A DNA stretch of 64,000 nt from Burkholderia cepacia ATCC 25416 (GTDB taxonomy: Bacteria > Pseudomonadota > Gammaproteobacteria > Burkholderiales > Burkholderiaceae). This document shows, one piece after another, positions 45,782-55,938 of the stretch. The stretch spans positions 186,001 through 250,000 of the forward strand of contig NZ_CP012983.1 of the NCBI RefSeq assembly GCF_001411495.1, given 5' to 3'. The notes below the pieces were generated by a model. The model was not told the DNA's origin. It worked only from the letters and a program-made list of their open reading frames with translations, and did no database searches. The translations under genes were made by a program, and so were the position numbers. The first letter of the stretch is position 1, and each line of letters begins with the position of its first letter.

Positions 45782-47914
45782 TCATGCGCGTGCTCCGTCG
45801 GGCGCCTGCGGCGGCTGCCCCGCCGCGGCCGGATACAGCGACAGGCGCAGGCCGACGAGCGCGTGCAGCGTGTCGCGCAGCCGGCGATGCGTGGCGGGCG
45901 TGGCCGACGCAGCGGGCGCGGCGTCGTGTTCCGCCGGCGTGGCGCCCGGCAGGTTGCGGCCCGCGACGCGCTGCAACGCGTCGTCGATGGTCGCGAGCAG
46001 CGCGGGCGGTGCCGGCTGGCGCGCGTTCGCGGCCGCGCAGCGTGCGTAGTGGTCGGTGACGCCGGCCAGCACGCGGTCGATCGCGTCGGGCACGTCGCCC
46101 GACAGCCGGCGGCGCGAGCGACGCAGGTCGAGCGCATTCAGTGCGATGCGCAGGTCGCGGAAGCTTTCGATCGACGGATGACGGTGATCGTCGGACGCGC
46201 CGAGACGCGGCAGCAGCTGCGTGACGCGGTCGAGCATCCGTGACGCGTGGTTGCGCTGGTCGTCGAGCGGCTGCGTCGACGCGGAGCGCGCGACGTCTTC
46301 CCAGCCCGAGCGCAGCAGGCGCCGCACCGCGAGCTCGGCGCCGAACGGCCGCGTCGCACGCGTCCACACATACGCGAACAGCAGCCCGGCGACGCCCGCG
46401 AGGTTGCTGTTCAGGAACACGAAGAAATCGGCGTCGTACGCACCCTGGATGCTGATGAAGGTGGCCGTGTTCACGGCGACGAGCATCGTCACCATGTTGA
46501 ACTGCGGGCGCGGCAGCAGCGTGCCGATCAGGATGAACGGGCCCGCGAACATCACGACGAGCATCGCGAAATCGTGCACGTGCGGCAGCACGACGAACAG
46601 GTACAGGCCCGCGAACACCACGCTCGCGGTCGTCGCGAGGAAGAACTTGAACACCAGCGGCGCCGGCTCGTCGAGCGCGGCGAAGAAGCTGCACGACACG
46701 GCCACGAGCGTGACGGCCGCGGCGCCGTCGTGCCACCCGGACGCGATCCACAGCCAGCTCGCGAACACGATCGCGGCGGCGACGGTCAGCGTCGAGAACA
46801 GCATCATCCCGCGATCGAAGAAGCGCTCGGTGCCGCCGAGCCGCCAGTGCCGGTAGCGCGGCTGCCAGACGCCCGATTCGTTGCCGATCAGCGCGCGCAG
46901 CGAGCGGCAGTCCTGCCAGATGTCGATGACCTGGCGCAGCCGCCACAGCGCGTTCGACAGCAGCGCGCCGTCCCAGCTCGCGAGCGCGTCGTCGGCCGGC
47001 TGCAGCGCGGCAATGCGTTCGCGCAGGCGCTCCGCGACCGGGTCGTCGGTCATGTCGCCGTCGTTGCCGGCCTTGACCGCCGGCAACGGTGCGTCGAACC
47101 ATTTCGCGGCATCGGCAAGCAGGTCGTCCAGCCCGGCCGGCCGGATATGCAGGTCGCGCATCAGCGCAATCAACGGATCGGCGAGCGACGACATCAGCGG
47201 CAGGAACAGCTGCATCCGGCCCGCGAGCGCCTGCGCACGCGCGAGGATGCGCGGATGCGCATGGTCGTAGCTCAGCTGGCTCAGCAGGAATTCGAGGCCG
47301 GTGATGGTTGCCGCGAGCCGTTGCCGGCACGCGGACAGCGCCTTGCCGGCAAGGTGCCCGGACAGCGTCTCGCGGCCGTAGAACGCGGCGTCCTTGAACC
47401 ACGCATCGGTGCGCTCGATCAGCGTCGGCGCGAGCCGGTTCGGGAAGATGGCGCTGCCGACCACGCTCGCGCAGACGATGCCGAGCACGATCTCCTCGGT
47501 ACGCGCGATCGCGACGTCGAACACGGTGGACGGATCGGTCACGGTCGGCAACGCGACGAGCGGCATCGTATAGCCGGCGAGCATGAACACGTAGCTGCGC
47601 GCGGTGCGGTCGGAGATCGCGAGGTAGAGCAGCGTGCCGCACCAGGTGGCGACGATGATCGCGAACAGCAGCGGCGTCTCGACGAACGGCGGCACGAAGA
47701 AGATCGCGGCAGCCGCGCCGAGCGCGGTGCCGAGCGCGCGATACAGCGCCTTCGAGCGTGTCGCGCCGACGAACGGGTTCGACACGATGTAGACGCTCGC
47801 CATCGCCCAGTACGGGCGCGGCAACTGGAAATACAGGCCGAGGTACAGCGCCAGCATCGACGCGGCGAACGTCTTGCCCGAGAACAGCCAGTCGCGAAGG
47901 CTCGGATAGGTCAT
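45782..47914 (-). CDS. FUSC-family efflux transporter (AaeB-like)
   Basis: The 710-aa protein has two blocks of about five to six membrane helices (about 15-165 and 390-545) separated by a soluble domain, and a soluble Ala-rich C-terminus, as in AaeB/fusaric-acid-resistance proteins. These export aromatic carboxylic acids such as hydroxybenzoates or fusaric acid. The start MTYPSLRDWLFSGKTFAASM at 47914 overlaps the marR stop by 4 bases (ATGA), so the regulator and pump are one transcript. Confidence 0.93.
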   Translation of the reverse strand: MTYPSLRDWLFSGKTFAASMLALYLGLYFQLPRPYWAMASVYIVSNPFVGATRSKALYRALGTALGAAAAIFFVPPFVETPLLFAIIVATWCGTLLYLAISDRTARSYVFMLAGYTMPLVALPTVTDPSTVFDVAIARTEEIVLGIVCASVVGSAIFPNRLAPTLIERTDAWFKDAAFYGRETLSGHLAGKALSACRQRLAATITGLEFLLSQLSYDHAHPRILARAQALAGRMQLFLPLMSSLADPLIALMRDLHIRPAGLDDLLADAAKWFDAPLPAVKAGNDGDMTDDPVAERLRERIAALQPADDALASWDGALLSNALWRLRQVIDIWQDCRSLRALIGNESGVWQPRYRHWRLGGTERFFDRGMMLFSTLTVAAAIVFASWLWIASGWHDGAAAVTLVAVSCSFFAALDEPAPLVFKFFLATTASVVFAGLYLFVVLPHVHDFAMLVVMFAGPFILIGTLLPRPQFNMVTMLVAVNTATFISIQGAYDADFFVFLNSNLAGVAGLLFAYVWTRATRPFGAELAVRRLLRSGWEDVARSASTQPLDDQRNHASRMLDRVTQLLPRLGASDDHRHPSIESFRDLRIALNALDLRRSRRRLSGDVPDAIDRVLAGVTDHYARCAAANARQPAPPALLATIDDALQRVAGRNLPGATPAEHDAAPAASATPATHRRLRDTLHALVGLRLSLYPAAAGQPPQAPDGARA

Positions 47915-48390
47915 GACGTGGCGTTGCCGGTGCGGGATGCGCGCGCGGCGGGTGGGGGCGATTCGGATGCATTGAATGCGTCGAGCACGCGCAGCGTTGC
48001 TTCGAGATCGGCGCGCGTGACACCCTTGAGCACCTGCGCACGCAGCACGCGCAGGTCTTCCTCCATCTTCGCGGTGACCGCGCGGCCGGCGGCCGTCAGC
48101 GAGATCGTCTTCGCGCGGCGATCGTGCGGATCCTCGTCGCGGCGCGCAAGGCCGGCCGCGCACAGCTGGTCGAGCAGGCGCACGAGCGACGGCCCTTCGA
48201 TGCCGACGTGTTCGGCGAGCGTGCCTTGCCGCACGCCTTCGCCGAGGCGCCCGGCGATCAGCAGCGGTGTCGCGCAGGCCTCGGACACGTTGTACGCGTT
48301 CAGCACGCCGTCACTGGTGCGGCGCCACTTGCGCGCGGACAGCACGAGCAGGCTGCTGACGGCGAGGCGGAGGTCGTGCAGATTGGTCAT
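47911..48390 (-). CDS. MarR-family regulator of the FUSC efflux operon
   Basis: The 159-aa MarR protein has a wing-helix core (RQGTLAEHVGIEGPSLVRLL, then LARRDEDPHDRRAKTISLT with the DxRxK wing motif). The ATG at 48390 gives MTNLHDLRLAVSSLLV; an ATG at 48426 runs through the operator-like palindrome and is unlikely. As first gene of the operon it probably represses itself and the pump until an aromatic acid binds. Confidence 0.92.
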   Translation of the reverse strand: MTNLHDLRLAVSSLLVLSARKWRRTSDGVLNAYNVSEACATPLLIAGRLGEGVRQGTLAEHVGIEGPSLVRLLDQLCAAGLARRDEDPHDRRAKTISLTAAGRAVTAKMEEDLRVLRAQVLKGVTRADLEATLRVLDAFNASESPPPAARASRTGNATS

Positions 48391-48702
48391 GGGCGAGATG
48401 ATAGGGGCAAAATAATTCGATAGCAAACTATCGTTTTTGTCACCCGTATGACACGTCGCGGCCGGCCCGTCTGAAGCAATTTAGGCGGCGTGCCGGCGGT
48501 GGTCAAGCCGCAAGGATGTCGGCCCGGCCCGCGCACGGCGACCGCGATCGAATGGTCAGACGAAAACCGTCCGGCGCGGCCACGTGGCGGGGGAGGCGGG
48601 TTCGAAGCCGGGAATCGGGAAGCGATTCGGGAAATCCGGCTTCGCGAAACGGCGCGCGGCGTGCATATTGAAGCCGTTGCAAGCCTCCCGGAGATTCCGC
48701 AC
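48391..48702. other. Divergent promoter region of marR operon and MaoC-like gene
   Basis: These 310 bases contain the MarR-type palindrome at 48418 near the marR end. The rest has no recognisable gene or repeat. Confidence 0.5.
48418..48433. promoter_or_regulatory. Candidate MarR operator
   Basis: CGATAGCAAACTATCG is a perfect 6-bp inverted repeat around a 4-base centre, 28 bases upstream of the marR start. It sits in the only AT-rich patch of the intergenic region, where the promoter should lie. Confidence 0.65.
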
Positions 48703-49563
48703 GTGTCCACCCCATCCTCGCAGCCGTCCGCCCCGGCGTCGCTCGACGCGTGGCTCGGCAAGACCGAAACGCTCGGCGACGACATCACCGCGTTCCCGCT
48801 GAACGCGCTGGCCGCCACGCTCGACCGCCCGTCGCCCGGCGACGTCGTGCCGCCGATGTGGCACTGGCTCTATTTCCTGCCCGTCGCGCCGCTGGCCGAA
48901 CTCGGCCCCGACGGCCACCCGAAGCGCGGCGCCTTCCTGCCGCCCGTGCCGCTGCCGCGCCGCATGTGGGCCGGCGGCCGCCTGACGTTCCATGCGCCGC
49001 TGCGCACCGGACGGCGCGCGATGCGCGAATCGACGATCGTGAACCTCGAGGACAAGACGGGCCGCAGCGGCCGGCTCGTCTTCGTGACGGTGCAGCACCG
49101 GATCGAGTGCGACGGCGTGCCGTGCGTCGAGGAGGAGCACGACATCGTCTATCGCGATGCGCCGCAGCCGGGCGCACCCGCGCCGAAGCCGATCGCGGCG
49201 CCGGCAGGCGAGGCGTGGTCGCGCACGGTCATGGCCGACGCGGTGATGCTGTTCCGCTATTCGGCGCTGACCTTCAATGGCCACCGCATCCACTACGACC
49301 GCAGCTACGTGACGCAGGAGGAAGGCTATCCGGGGCTCGTCGTGCACGGCCCGCTGATCGCGACGCTGCTCGTCGATCTCGTGCGGCGCGAACGGCCCGA
49401 TGCCGCGCTCGCGAGCTTTGCGTTCCGCGCGGTGCGCCCGACGTTCGACGGGGAGCCGTTTACGCTGTGCGGCAAGCCGTCGGACGACGGCAAGACGATC
49501 GAGCTGTGGGCGAAGGGTCGCGACGGCTGGCTGACGATGCAGGCCACCGCGACCGTTGCGTGA
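48703..49563 (+). CDS. MaoC-like dehydratase (mesaconyl-C4-CoA hydratase/HTD2 type)
   Basis: The 286-aa protein has a degenerate N-terminal hot-dog domain (MWHWLYFLPVAPLAELGPDG, PRRMWAGGRLTFHAPL) and a C-terminal MaoC-type hydratase domain with FNGHRIHYDRSYVTQEEGYP and LVVHGPLIA. This double hot-dog architecture is shared with mesaconyl-C4-CoA hydratase and HTD2-like acyl-thioester dehydratases. The GTG at 48703, with CGGAGA upstream, is preferred to the earlier ATG at 48490, whose extension lacks coding character. The pathway is not evident from its neighbours. Confidence 0.85.
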   Translation: MSTPSSQPSAPASLDAWLGKTETLGDDITAFPLNALAATLDRPSPGDVVPPMWHWLYFLPVAPLAELGPDGHPKRGAFLPPVPLPRRMWAGGRLTFHAPLRTGRRAMRESTIVNLEDKTGRSGRLVFVTVQHRIECDGVPCVEEEHDIVYRDAPQPGAPAPKPIAAPAGEAWSRTVMADAVMLFRYSALTFNGHRIHYDRSYVTQEEGYPGLVVHGPLIATLLVDLVRRERPDAALASFAFRAVRPTFDGEPFTLCGKPSDDGKTIELWAKGRDGWLTMQATATVA

Positions 49564-49776
49564 CGGGCGCCGTTCGGTTCGTCCGCGTCGCGGCAGGATC
49601 CGTACGCGGACGAACGGTGGTGCCCGCCGCAGCTGCTCGGGCGAGCATGCGGGCGGGCCCCGGCGCTCGTCGCGAAACCGCTGTAAGCTGCGAGCTGGCC
49701 GCGTGCCGTCCTGCCCGACGGTGCGGCGCGCGGCCGGCCTTTCCACCTTCCATGCATCGCATCAGGAGCACGTATC

Positions 49777-50064
49777 TTGGCCACCTACATTGTGTTTACA
49801 CGTGAAAGCACGCAGGACCAGCACGAACTCGACGTCTACCAGAGCAAGGTCGGCGCGACGCTCGCCGGGCATCCGGTCAAGGTGCTCGCCGCCTATGGCC
49901 CGCAGGAAACACTGGAGGGCGAAGGCCCGGAAGGTGTCGTGATCGTCGAGTTTCCGTCGAAGGAAGCCGCGCACGCGTGGTATCACGGCCCCGAATACCA
50001 GGACGTCGTCCAGCATCGTTTCAAGGGCGCGCGCTATCGCGCCGTGCTGGTGGAAGGCGTCTGA
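49777..50064 (+). CDS. DUF1330 small protein
   Basis: The 95-aa ferredoxin-like-fold protein of the DUF1330 family begins ATYIVFTRESTQDQHELDVY and has VVIVEFPSKEAAHAWYHGPE with the conserved WY pair, then RAVLVEGV. It starts at a TTG at 49777 with AGGAG 8 bases upstream; no ATG or GTG fits. The function is unknown. A membrane-protein gene follows after 29 bases. Confidence 0.88.
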   Translation: MATYIVFTRESTQDQHELDVYQSKVGATLAGHPVKVLAAYGPQETLEGEGPEGVVIVEFPSKEAAHAWYHGPEYQDVVQHRFKGARYRAVLVEGV

Positions 50065-50093
50065 ACGACCCGCATCGGACGCCCGGCACGCCC

Positions 50094-50564
50094 ATGAACA
50101 CATCGAACCCCGCCACTGCGACCGTCCGACCGCCGATGGGCCGCGCCACGACCGTGCTGCTCGCGATCAGCGTCGTGTTCTATCTGGTCGCCATGTTCAC
50201 CGCGCCGTTCCGCACGGGCGCACCCGATCCGCATCCCTGGGCCGACGGCTGGCAGGTGCTGCTGACCGGCTGGATGGGCCTTTTCTTCGGCATCTTCGCG
50301 TGGCTCGCGAACCCGCTCGTGTTCGCGGCCTGGTGGCTGATCGCGAAGCGCCGGCGCACGCAGGCGGTCACCCTGGCCGTGCTCGCGCTGCTGTTCGGGT
50401 CGAGCTTCCTGACGCAGCATCGGATCGTCGTCAATGAAGCCGGCGGGGTCGAGCCGGTTCATCTCGATGCAATCGGCTACTGGTGCTGGCTCGCGAGTTT
50501 CGGCATGGCCGCAATCGGCGCCGCGCTGCTGCCGGGGCGAACCGGGACGCGTGCGGCAGGTTGA
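50094..50564 (+). CDS. Small integral membrane protein, unknown function
   Basis: The 156-aa protein has four predicted helices: about 20-40, 60-88 (LLTGWMGLFFGIFAWLANPL), 93-110 and 130-147. It has no known domain that I recognise. It is probably co-transcribed with the DUF1330 gene 29 bases upstream. The start at 50094 begins MNTSNPATATVRPPMGRATT. Confidence 0.75.
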   Translation: MNTSNPATATVRPPMGRATTVLLAISVVFYLVAMFTAPFRTGAPDPHPWADGWQVLLTGWMGLFFGIFAWLANPLVFAAWWLIAKRRRTQAVTLAVLALLFGSSFLTQHRIVVNEAGGVEPVHLDAIGYWCWLASFGMAAIGAALLPGRTGTRAAG

Positions 50565-50597
50565 TGCGGGTGGCCCGCATCAGCCTGCCGCCACCGC

Positions 50598-52298
50598 TTA
50601 TCGCACGTGCGGCTGCAATGCGCGCAACCAGTACGACACCGCCGCCGCACCACCATCCGGCGTGCCGATCGCGCGCTCGCCGAGATAACTCGCGCGCCCC
50701 GCGCGCGGCGTCATCTGCGCGGTTTCCTGTGCACCCTGCTCGGCGGCTTCGATCGCCGCCGCCCATGCGCCCGCGTGATCGCGATCGTTGTCGAGCGCCC
50801 GTTCGAATGCCGCGACGGCCGGCACCAGCGCATCGAGCATCGTCCGGTCGCCGGCGTGCGCGCCGCCCAGTTCGCTGATCGAGTCCACCGCGCCGTGGAA
50901 CGCCGCGGCCCAGTCGCGTGCCGACGGCTCGGCGACATCGGCCAGCCGGCGGGATGCGCGCAGCAGCGCGGTCGCATAGAACGGCCCCGAGCTGCCCGCG
51001 ATGGCGCGGCGCAACGCGGCGCCGAGCGCCGCGAGTACGCCGGCCGGCGAGCCGTATGCGGTTTCCGGCAGCGCGAGGATCGCCTGTGCGGCGCGCAGCA
51101 TGCTCGCACCGAGATCGCCGTCGCCGGCGGCCGCATCGAGGTCCGTCAGCGTCTGCTCATGATCGATCAGCGTCTGCGCGACCGCATGCAGTGCCGGTTG
51201 CAGGCGCGCCGCCCACGCGCGGCCGGTCGCATCGAGCGGCGGCAGCGGCGCTTCTTGCGCAGCGGCCTCGGCCACGCGGATCTGCGTATTCACCGCGCCG
51301 CCGCCCGGCCATGCGCGCGCCTGCGTCGGCGCGTCGAGCAGCACCGCGCGTTCGTCGTTCAGCCGCAGCACGGAAATCGAGCAGCCGGGCATGTTCAATG
51401 CCGACAGGAACGTGCCGGCCCACGCGCGTGAGACGACGATGCCGCGCCGCGTCAGGTTGTCGTGCGCGGCGCGCAGCACGATGGCGAGTTCCATGTCCGG
51501 CGTCGCGCCGAGGCCGTTGACGAACAGCGCGACGCGTTCGCCGCGGTCGAGCACGAGATCGGCGACGATGCTCGACAGCAGCGTGTCGGCCAGCGCATCG
51601 GCCGGCAGCGGCGCGCGGCGTTCGACGCCTTTCTCGCCGTGGATGCCGAGGCCGAGTTCGATCTCGTGATCGCCAAGGCTGAAGCCCGACTTGTCGGCGC
51701 CGGGGATCGTGCAGCCGTCGAGCGCGACGCCCATCGTGCCCAACTCGGCCGCCGCGTCGCGCGCGATGGCCGCGACGCGTGCGAGCGGCAGCCCGCGCGC
51801 GGCAGCCGCGCCGGCGAGCTTGTGGATCAGCACGGTGCCGGCGATCCCGCGCCGCTGGCCGCGCTCGACGCGGCCGCGCAGCGAGACGTCGTCGGCGACG
51901 ATCACCGTCTCGACCGGAATGCCTTCCGCGCGCGCCAGCTCGGCGGCGAGCCCGAAATTGAGCCGGTCGCCCGTGTAGTTCTTCACGATCAGCAGTGCGC
52001 CGTTCGGGCCCGCGCTGGCACGGATCGCGGCGAGCACCGCGTCGGTGGACGGCGACGTGAACACTTCGCCGCAGACGGCCGCGCTCAGCATCCCTTCGCC
52101 GACATAACCGCCGTGCGCGGGCTCGTGGCCGCTGCCGCCGCCGGAGAGGACGGCGACGGGGCGCTGCGCCGGCTCGGGCAGCGGCTGGCGGACGAGCACG
52201 TGCTCGTCGCCGAGGATCGCGACATGCGGCGACTGCCGCGCGATGCCTTCCAGCATTTCTCGGACGACATCGGACGGGCGGTTGACAAGCTTTTTCAT
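50598..52298 (-). CDS. dhaK: Dihydroxyacetone kinase, ATP-dependent DhaK-DhaL fusion
   Basis: The 566-aa single-chain kinase phosphorylates dihydroxyacetone or related short keto-sugars. The DhaK half (1-330) has GGGSGHEPAHGG and the substrate-linking His220 in GLGIHGEKG. The DhaL half (about 360-566) has the Mg-binding DAAAGDGDLG and GGAHAGDRTMLDAL. This is the ATP-type fusion seen in many proteobacteria, not the PTS form. It begins at 52298 and is 250 bases from the sigma-54 regulator on the same strand. Confidence 0.95.
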   Translation of the reverse strand: MKKLVNRPSDVVREMLEGIARQSPHVAILGDEHVLVRQPLPEPAQRPVAVLSGGGSGHEPAHGGYVGEGMLSAAVCGEVFTSPSTDAVLAAIRASAGPNGALLIVKNYTGDRLNFGLAAELARAEGIPVETVIVADDVSLRGRVERGQRRGIAGTVLIHKLAGAAAARGLPLARVAAIARDAAAELGTMGVALDGCTIPGADKSGFSLGDHEIELGLGIHGEKGVERRAPLPADALADTLLSSIVADLVLDRGERVALFVNGLGATPDMELAIVLRAAHDNLTRRGIVVSRAWAGTFLSALNMPGCSISVLRLNDERAVLLDAPTQARAWPGGGAVNTQIRVAEAAAQEAPLPPLDATGRAWAARLQPALHAVAQTLIDHEQTLTDLDAAAGDGDLGASMLRAAQAILALPETAYGSPAGVLAALGAALRRAIAGSSGPFYATALLRASRRLADVAEPSARDWAAAFHGAVDSISELGGAHAGDRTMLDALVPAVAAFERALDNDRDHAGAWAAAIEAAEQGAQETAQMTPRAGRASYLGERAIGTPDGGAAAVSYWLRALQPHVR

Positions 52299-52546
52299 GG
52301 CGACGGGTTCCGGACGGGTGAACGAGGCACGGCCGGGCCCGCACGGGCGCCGGACGGCCTTTCGTGTTGCGGAGGATCGTGCGTGCGCCCTGTCGCCGGG
52401 CCCGGGCGGTCATGCAACGGACGACCGGATGCGGGAGGGGAACGAGGCGCGCGCCTCGCGCCACGATACATCAGGTTCGAACCTTGCCGCACGGATCGCG
52501 GCGCGAAACGCGCCGGAGCGGGGCGGCGGCGTGCTCCCATGCGCGG

Positions 52547-53640
<1,094 letters not shown>

Positions 53641-53644
<4 letters not shown>

Positions 53645-54873
53645 GAGTAGAAGCCCGGCGTCGGCCAGGTTCGCTTGAGCGCCCATTCGCCGATCTCGCG
53701 AATCTTGTACGCGAGCGGATCGTGGAGCGTATGGGTGCGCAGGTTGCGCCAGTGCCGGTCGAGCCGCAGCGCGCCATGCGTCGCGCGCGCGCCGGCGACG
53801 TCGAACATGCGCGTGCAGAGATCGAGCCCGGTGCGGGTGGCCGACACCTTTGCCGCGGCCGTGGCGAGCGCGACCTCGCCGCGCTCCGCATGCGTGAGCG
53901 CCTCATCGCGCGCCCACGCGGCGTCGAGGCGATCCGCCGCGCGGTCGGCGAGCACGCGCGCGGCTTCGAGCCCGACCCAGAATTCGCCGTACTGGCCGAG
54001 GATGTACGGATCGTCGCCGGTGCTCGCGACTTGCGCGCCGGGCCACGGCCGCGCTTCGTGCAGCGTGTAGTGCCGCGCGTCGCTGAACGCGGCTTCGGCG
54101 ATGCCGAGATACACGTTCGTCAGCACGAGCTGCGCGACGAGCGGGCGCAGGCACGCGAACGGCGTCGACAGCGGGCCGGGGTCCGTCAGCAGTTCGTGTT
54201 CCTCGACGCGCACTTTCTCGAACGTGACCGTGCCGCTGTCGGTCTGGCGCTGGCCGATGTTGTTCCAGTCGTCGGCGATCGAGATGCCGCTGCGCTGCGT
54301 CGGCACGGCCGCGATCAGGAACGCGCGTGTCTGCGCGTCGTGCGCGGACGCGATCAGCATCTGCGAATCGAGTGCCCCCGAACAAAAGCTCTTCTGGCCG
54401 CTGAACTCGTGCCATGCGCCGCGCGAACGGCTGACCGTGCGTTCGTCGAGCGGATTCAGCGCATTGCCCCAGAACCACTGCTGGCGCGCGGTTCGCTCGA
54501 ACCACGATTCCCACTGCGCGGGCGTGCCGAACAGCCGCACGGTCGCGAGCATCAGGTGATGGAAGCCGAACACGTGCGCGAGCGAACTGTCGGCGGCCGC
54601 GAGCACGCGAACCGCGTCGAACGTCGTGCGCCAGCTTGCGCCGAGGCCGCCGTAGGCGGCGGGGATGCTCAACGCGAGGAGGCCGCTGTCGCGCAACTGG
54701 TCGCGCTCGGCCTTCGGCGTGCCGCCCTGCTGGTCGCGTTCGGCCGCAGTTCGTGCAAAGCCGGCCGCCAGGCGTCCGGCGGTTTGCAGCGCGTCGGGAG
54801 GAGCCGGTTCGTCGCGGGACGGCGCGACGACGCGCAGGCTTTCCGCGCGGGGCGATACGGAAATGGATGTCAT
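53641..54873 (-). CDS. Acyl-CoA-dehydrogenase-fold flavoprotein, DszC/SfnB-like monooxygenase
   Basis: The 410-aa protein is related to the DszC/SfnB group of flavin-dependent monooxygenases with the acyl-CoA-dehydrogenase fold. Its landmarks include [56 protein letters not shown] and the C-terminal [20 protein letters not shown]. Such enzymes use reduced FMN to oxidise organosulfur compounds. The ATG at 54873 gives [13 protein letters not shown]. It overlaps the sigma-54 activator gene and lies across the sulfone-locus control region from the FMN reductase gene. Confidence 0.88.
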
Positions 54874-54937
54874 GGCGATGAATGCGTCGGGTCGCTGCAC
54901 GAAAACGGCCAGGCTGCATCGGTCGTTGCCGACCGGG

Positions 54938-54953
54938 TGCTGCGTGATCAGCA
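54938..54953 (-). promoter_or_regulatory. Candidate enhancer site 1 for the sigma-54 activator
   Basis: The minus strand reads TGCTGATCACGCAGCA, a near-palindrome that matches the second site at 15 of 16 bases. It is 65 bases upstream of the DszC/SfnB-like gene start. Confidence 0.6.
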
Positions 54954-55084
54954 GAGTGTTCAACGTTTTGCGCAACGCGGGAAACATCGATTTCTGATAA
55001 CCAATGCCGGATTGCTGCGCTGGACGCCGCGCGCCTGCCGGAATCCGTGCGGAAGCGGAAAAATGCGTCCGCCGCGCACCGCGC

Positions 55085-55100
55085 TGCTGATTACGCAGCA
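55085..55100 (+). promoter_or_regulatory. Candidate enhancer site 2 for the sigma-54 activator
   Basis: TGCTGATTACGCAGCA (TGCTG/CAGCA arms) lies 171 bases upstream of the -24 element, a normal distance for an enhancer-binding protein. Confidence 0.6.
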
Positions 55101-55270
55101 GTGCATCAGCAGCGCTGTTTCCCCCAGTTCATCGTGCTGCGGAATATGGTTGTGATGCCGTGGCTGGCACGCTTATCAACGTGTGTCGATCGGCGGGCGC
55201 GCCACGACAGGCCGTCGATCGCGATGCATTTCGTCATGCAGACGATCGTTTTTCATCGCTGTCGTCGAAA

Positions 55271-55286
55271 TGGCACGCTCCTTGCT
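55271..55286 (+). promoter_or_regulatory. Sigma-54 promoter (-24/-12)
   Basis: TGGCACGCTCCTTGCT matches the sigma-54 consensus TGGCACG-N4-TTGCW at every fixed position. It precedes the FMN reductase-sfnG-sfnB genes by about 55 bases. Confidence 0.9.
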
Positions 55287-55341
55287 GACCCATGACGTGG
55301 CGGGTGCATCGGCACCCGATTCGACAATGGGAATGCAACCG

Positions 55342-55902
55342 ATGAGCAATGCAATCAACGTGGTCGCGATATCGGGCGGCCTGCAGCGGCCGTCGCGCAC
55401 GCTGGCGCTGACCGACGCGATCGTCGCGGCACTCGGCGCCGCGCTGACGATCGACACGCGGCTGATCGAACTCGGCGAGATCGGCAGCCGGCTGGCCGGC
55501 GCGCTGACGCGCGCGCAGGTGCCGGCCGACCTCGACGCGCAGATCCGTGCGATCGAGACGGCCGATGCGCTCGTCGTCGCGAGCCCCGTGTATCGCGCGT
55601 CGTACACGGGCCTCTTCAAGCACCTGTTCGACCTTGTGCATCACGAGGCGCTGGTCGACGTACCCGTGCTGCTCGCCGCCACCGGCGGCAGCGAGCGTCA
55701 TGCGCTCGTGATCGACCATCAGCTCCGGCCGCTGTTCAGCTTCTTCCAGGCACGCACGCTGCCGATCGGCGTGTATGCGTCCGAAAGCGATTTCGACCAG
55801 TACCAGATCGCGAGCCCGGCGCTGCGTGCGCGCATCGCGCTCGCCGTCGATCGCGCGGTGCCGCAGCTGCGCCCGCATGCGCTTTCCGTCGCGGCCGCCT
55901 AG
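55342..55902 (+). CDS. msuE: NADH-dependent FMN reductase (MsuE-like)
   Basis: The 186-aa flavin reductase has the phosphate loop SGGLQRPSRTLALTD (about 10-24) and SPVYRASYTGLFKHLFDLV, as in MsuE/SsuE. It supplies reduced FMN to two-component monooxygenases for sulfonate and sulfone use. Three in-frame ATGs are close together (55327, 55333, 55342); I use 55342, with GGGA nine bases upstream. It is the first gene behind the sigma-54 promoter. Confidence 0.9.
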   Translation: MSNAINVVAISGGLQRPSRTLALTDAIVAALGAALTIDTRLIELGEIGSRLAGALTRAQVPADLDAQIRAIETADALVVASPVYRASYTGLFKHLFDLVHHEALVDVPVLLAATGGSERHALVIDHQLRPLFSFFQARTLPIGVYASESDFDQYQIASPALRARIALAVDRAVPQLRPHALSVAAA

Positions 55903-55938
55903 GCCGCCAGCGTTTTCCCTTCCGACCAGGACACACTC

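Larger units (their letters stand above)
54874..55341. promoter_or_regulatory. Control region of the divergent organosulfur genes
   Basis: The 468 bases contain two 16-bp candidate enhancer sites (54938 and 55085) and a sigma-54 promoter at 55271. No gene is present. Confidence 0.7.

Noticed and set aside
55165..55180. Second TGGCACGCTT in the sulfone control region
   Set aside because: It has the -24 half but no TTGC at -12, so it is not a sigma-54 promoter.
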